Shown here piece by piece: positions 7,433-8,033 of a stretch of 8,033 nt of DNA. Every line of letters starts with the position of its first letter. Position 1 is the first letter of the stretch. This DNA is from Candidatus Cryptobacteroides faecihippi. Its GTDB lineage: Bacteria > Bacteroidota > Bacteroidia > Bacteroidales > UBA932. A program made the position numbers and the translations under genes. The stretch covers positions 1 to 8,033 of the forward strand of contig JAGHSC010000269.1 of assembly GCA_018066065.1 (NCBI GenBank), read 5' to 3'. The notes beneath the pieces were generated by a model. That model saw only the letters and a list, made by a program, of their open reading frames with translations. It had not been told where the DNA came from and searched no databases.

Positions 7433-7440
7433 TATCTTTG
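7433..7440 (+). promoter_or_regulatory. Bacteroidota -7 box of the ftsE-like gene
   Basis: The bases read TATCTTTG, an exact TAnnTTTG match. The ATG of the ABC ATPase begins 9 nt after its last G. With the usual spacing, transcription would start about 3-6 nt before the ATG, so the mRNA would be nearly leaderless. A TTTC at 7413-7416 is the only -33-like sequence nearby and is a poor match to TTTG. Confidence 0.7.
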
Positions 7441-7448
7441 CACTAATT

Positions 7449-8033
7449 ATGGAAGATAGCTCAAACACATCAGCAAAAAGAGAGCCACTCGTTTCATTCA
7501 GGAATGCAGACATCCTGAATGGCGAGTCAACCGTGATCTACGGGCTCGACATGGACATCAATCCCGGCGACTTTGTGTACATCGTCGGCAAGGTCGGAAC
7601 GGGCAAGACTTCGATCATCAGGACGATGATCGCGGAGAACAAGCTCGGCAAGGGAACGGGCTCAGTGTGCGGCTTCCGCCTGGACAGGCTGAAGGACAAG
7701 GAAATCCCTTTCCTCAGACGCAAGGTAGGAGTCGTCTTCCAGGATTTCCAGCTCCTCATGGACAGGACCGTGGAGGACAACCTTGAGTTCGTCCTAAAGG
7801 CAACGGGATGGAAGGACAGGAACGCCGCGGACAGGAGAATCAGCGAAGTGCTGGAGGCAGTCGGGATGAAGAACAAGGCCCACAAGATGCCTCACCAGCT
7901 CTCCGGAGGCGAGCAGCAGCGCATCGCGATCGCAAGGTCCCTGCTGAACCGCCCGCAGCTGATCATCGCCGACGAGCCGACCGGCAACCTCGACAACGAG
8001 ACCGCCGACGGCATCCCCAAGCTCCTGACCTGA
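7449..8033 (+). CDS. ftsE: FtsE-type cell-division ABC ATPase, C-terminus missing
   Basis: FtsE is the cytoplasmic ATPase of the FtsEX complex, which controls peptidoglycan hydrolases at the division site. The 194-residue frame holds Walker A GKVGTGKT (47-54), a Q-loop in FQDFQLLMDRTV (97-108, Gln98), where LLMDRTV is characteristic of FtsE, signature LSGGEQQ (151-157), Walker B LIIADEP with catalytic Glu176 (171-177), and D-loop NLD (180-182). It then stops at a TGA formed by the last three bases of the window. FtsE proteins are usually about 220-230 residues, and the missing part would carry the H-loop switch histidine, so the protein as read could not hydrolyse ATP normally. Proline 190, in a helix that normally lacks one, adds to the suspicion of sequence error or real damage near the end. 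ATG 7449 is the only standard start, because an in-frame TAA lies at 7428. LolD/MacB-like ATPases are the main alternatives but fit less well. Confidence 0.85.
   Translation: MEDSSNTSAKREPLVSFRNADILNGESTVIYGLDMDINPGDFVYIVGKVGTGKTSIIRTMIAENKLGKGTGSVCGFRLDRLKDKEIPFLRRKVGVVFQDFQLLMDRTVEDNLEFVLKATGWKDRNAADRRISEVLEAVGMKNKAHKMPHQLSGGEQQRIAIARSLLNRPQLIIADEPTGNLDNETADGIPKLLT

Overview
The window looks like chromosomal DNA of a member of the Bacteroidales (phylum Bacteroidota) with fairly GC-rich coding regions. Three things support this. GyrB is the compact ~670-residue form that lacks the long insert of enterobacterial GyrB. All three promoters I can find carry the Bacteroidota -7 box TAnnTTTG instead of a sigma70-type -10. 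None of the start codons has a strong Shine-Dalgarno sequence. The genus cannot be fixed from this sequence. There are no rRNA, tRNA, CRISPR or mobile-element signatures, and no gene-free stretch longer than 87 bases.

Layout, in the direction of transcription. From the divergent promoter region at 7362-7448, four genes run leftward on the minus strand: a 994-residue secreted tetratricopeptide-repeat (TPR) protein (7361 to 4377); a 614-residue outer-membrane beta-barrel protein whose start overlaps the TPR stop by 4 nt (4380 to 2536); gyrB (2468 to 459); and the first 144 codons of a PLP-dependent alpha-oxoamine synthase-family enzyme (433 to 1, cut by the window edge). One gene runs rightward: an FtsE-type ABC ATPase (7449 to 8033). 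Its frame closes with TGA in the last three bases of the window, well before the family's usual end.

How the parts may work together. The TPR and barrel genes are translationally coupled and look like one envelope module: a periplasmic or surface protein-interaction scaffold plus an outer-membrane barrel of unknown function. The ftsE-like gene belongs to the cell-division and peptidoglycan-remodelling machinery. It is fired from the same 87-bp divergent region, in which a 13-bp perfect palindrome lies between two outward-facing -7 boxes. gyrB has its own -7 box just beyond the barrel stop codon and reads into the oxoamine synthase gene after a 25-nt gap with no visible promoter.

Most worth following up are the coupled TPR/barrel pair of unknown function, the shared palindromic divergent promoter, the nested ATGATGATGA start/stop junction, and the truncated end of the ABC ATPase. 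The last may be a sequence-end artefact. Nothing here shows a complete, clearly new biological system. The TPR/barrel pair is the best candidate for undescribed function.
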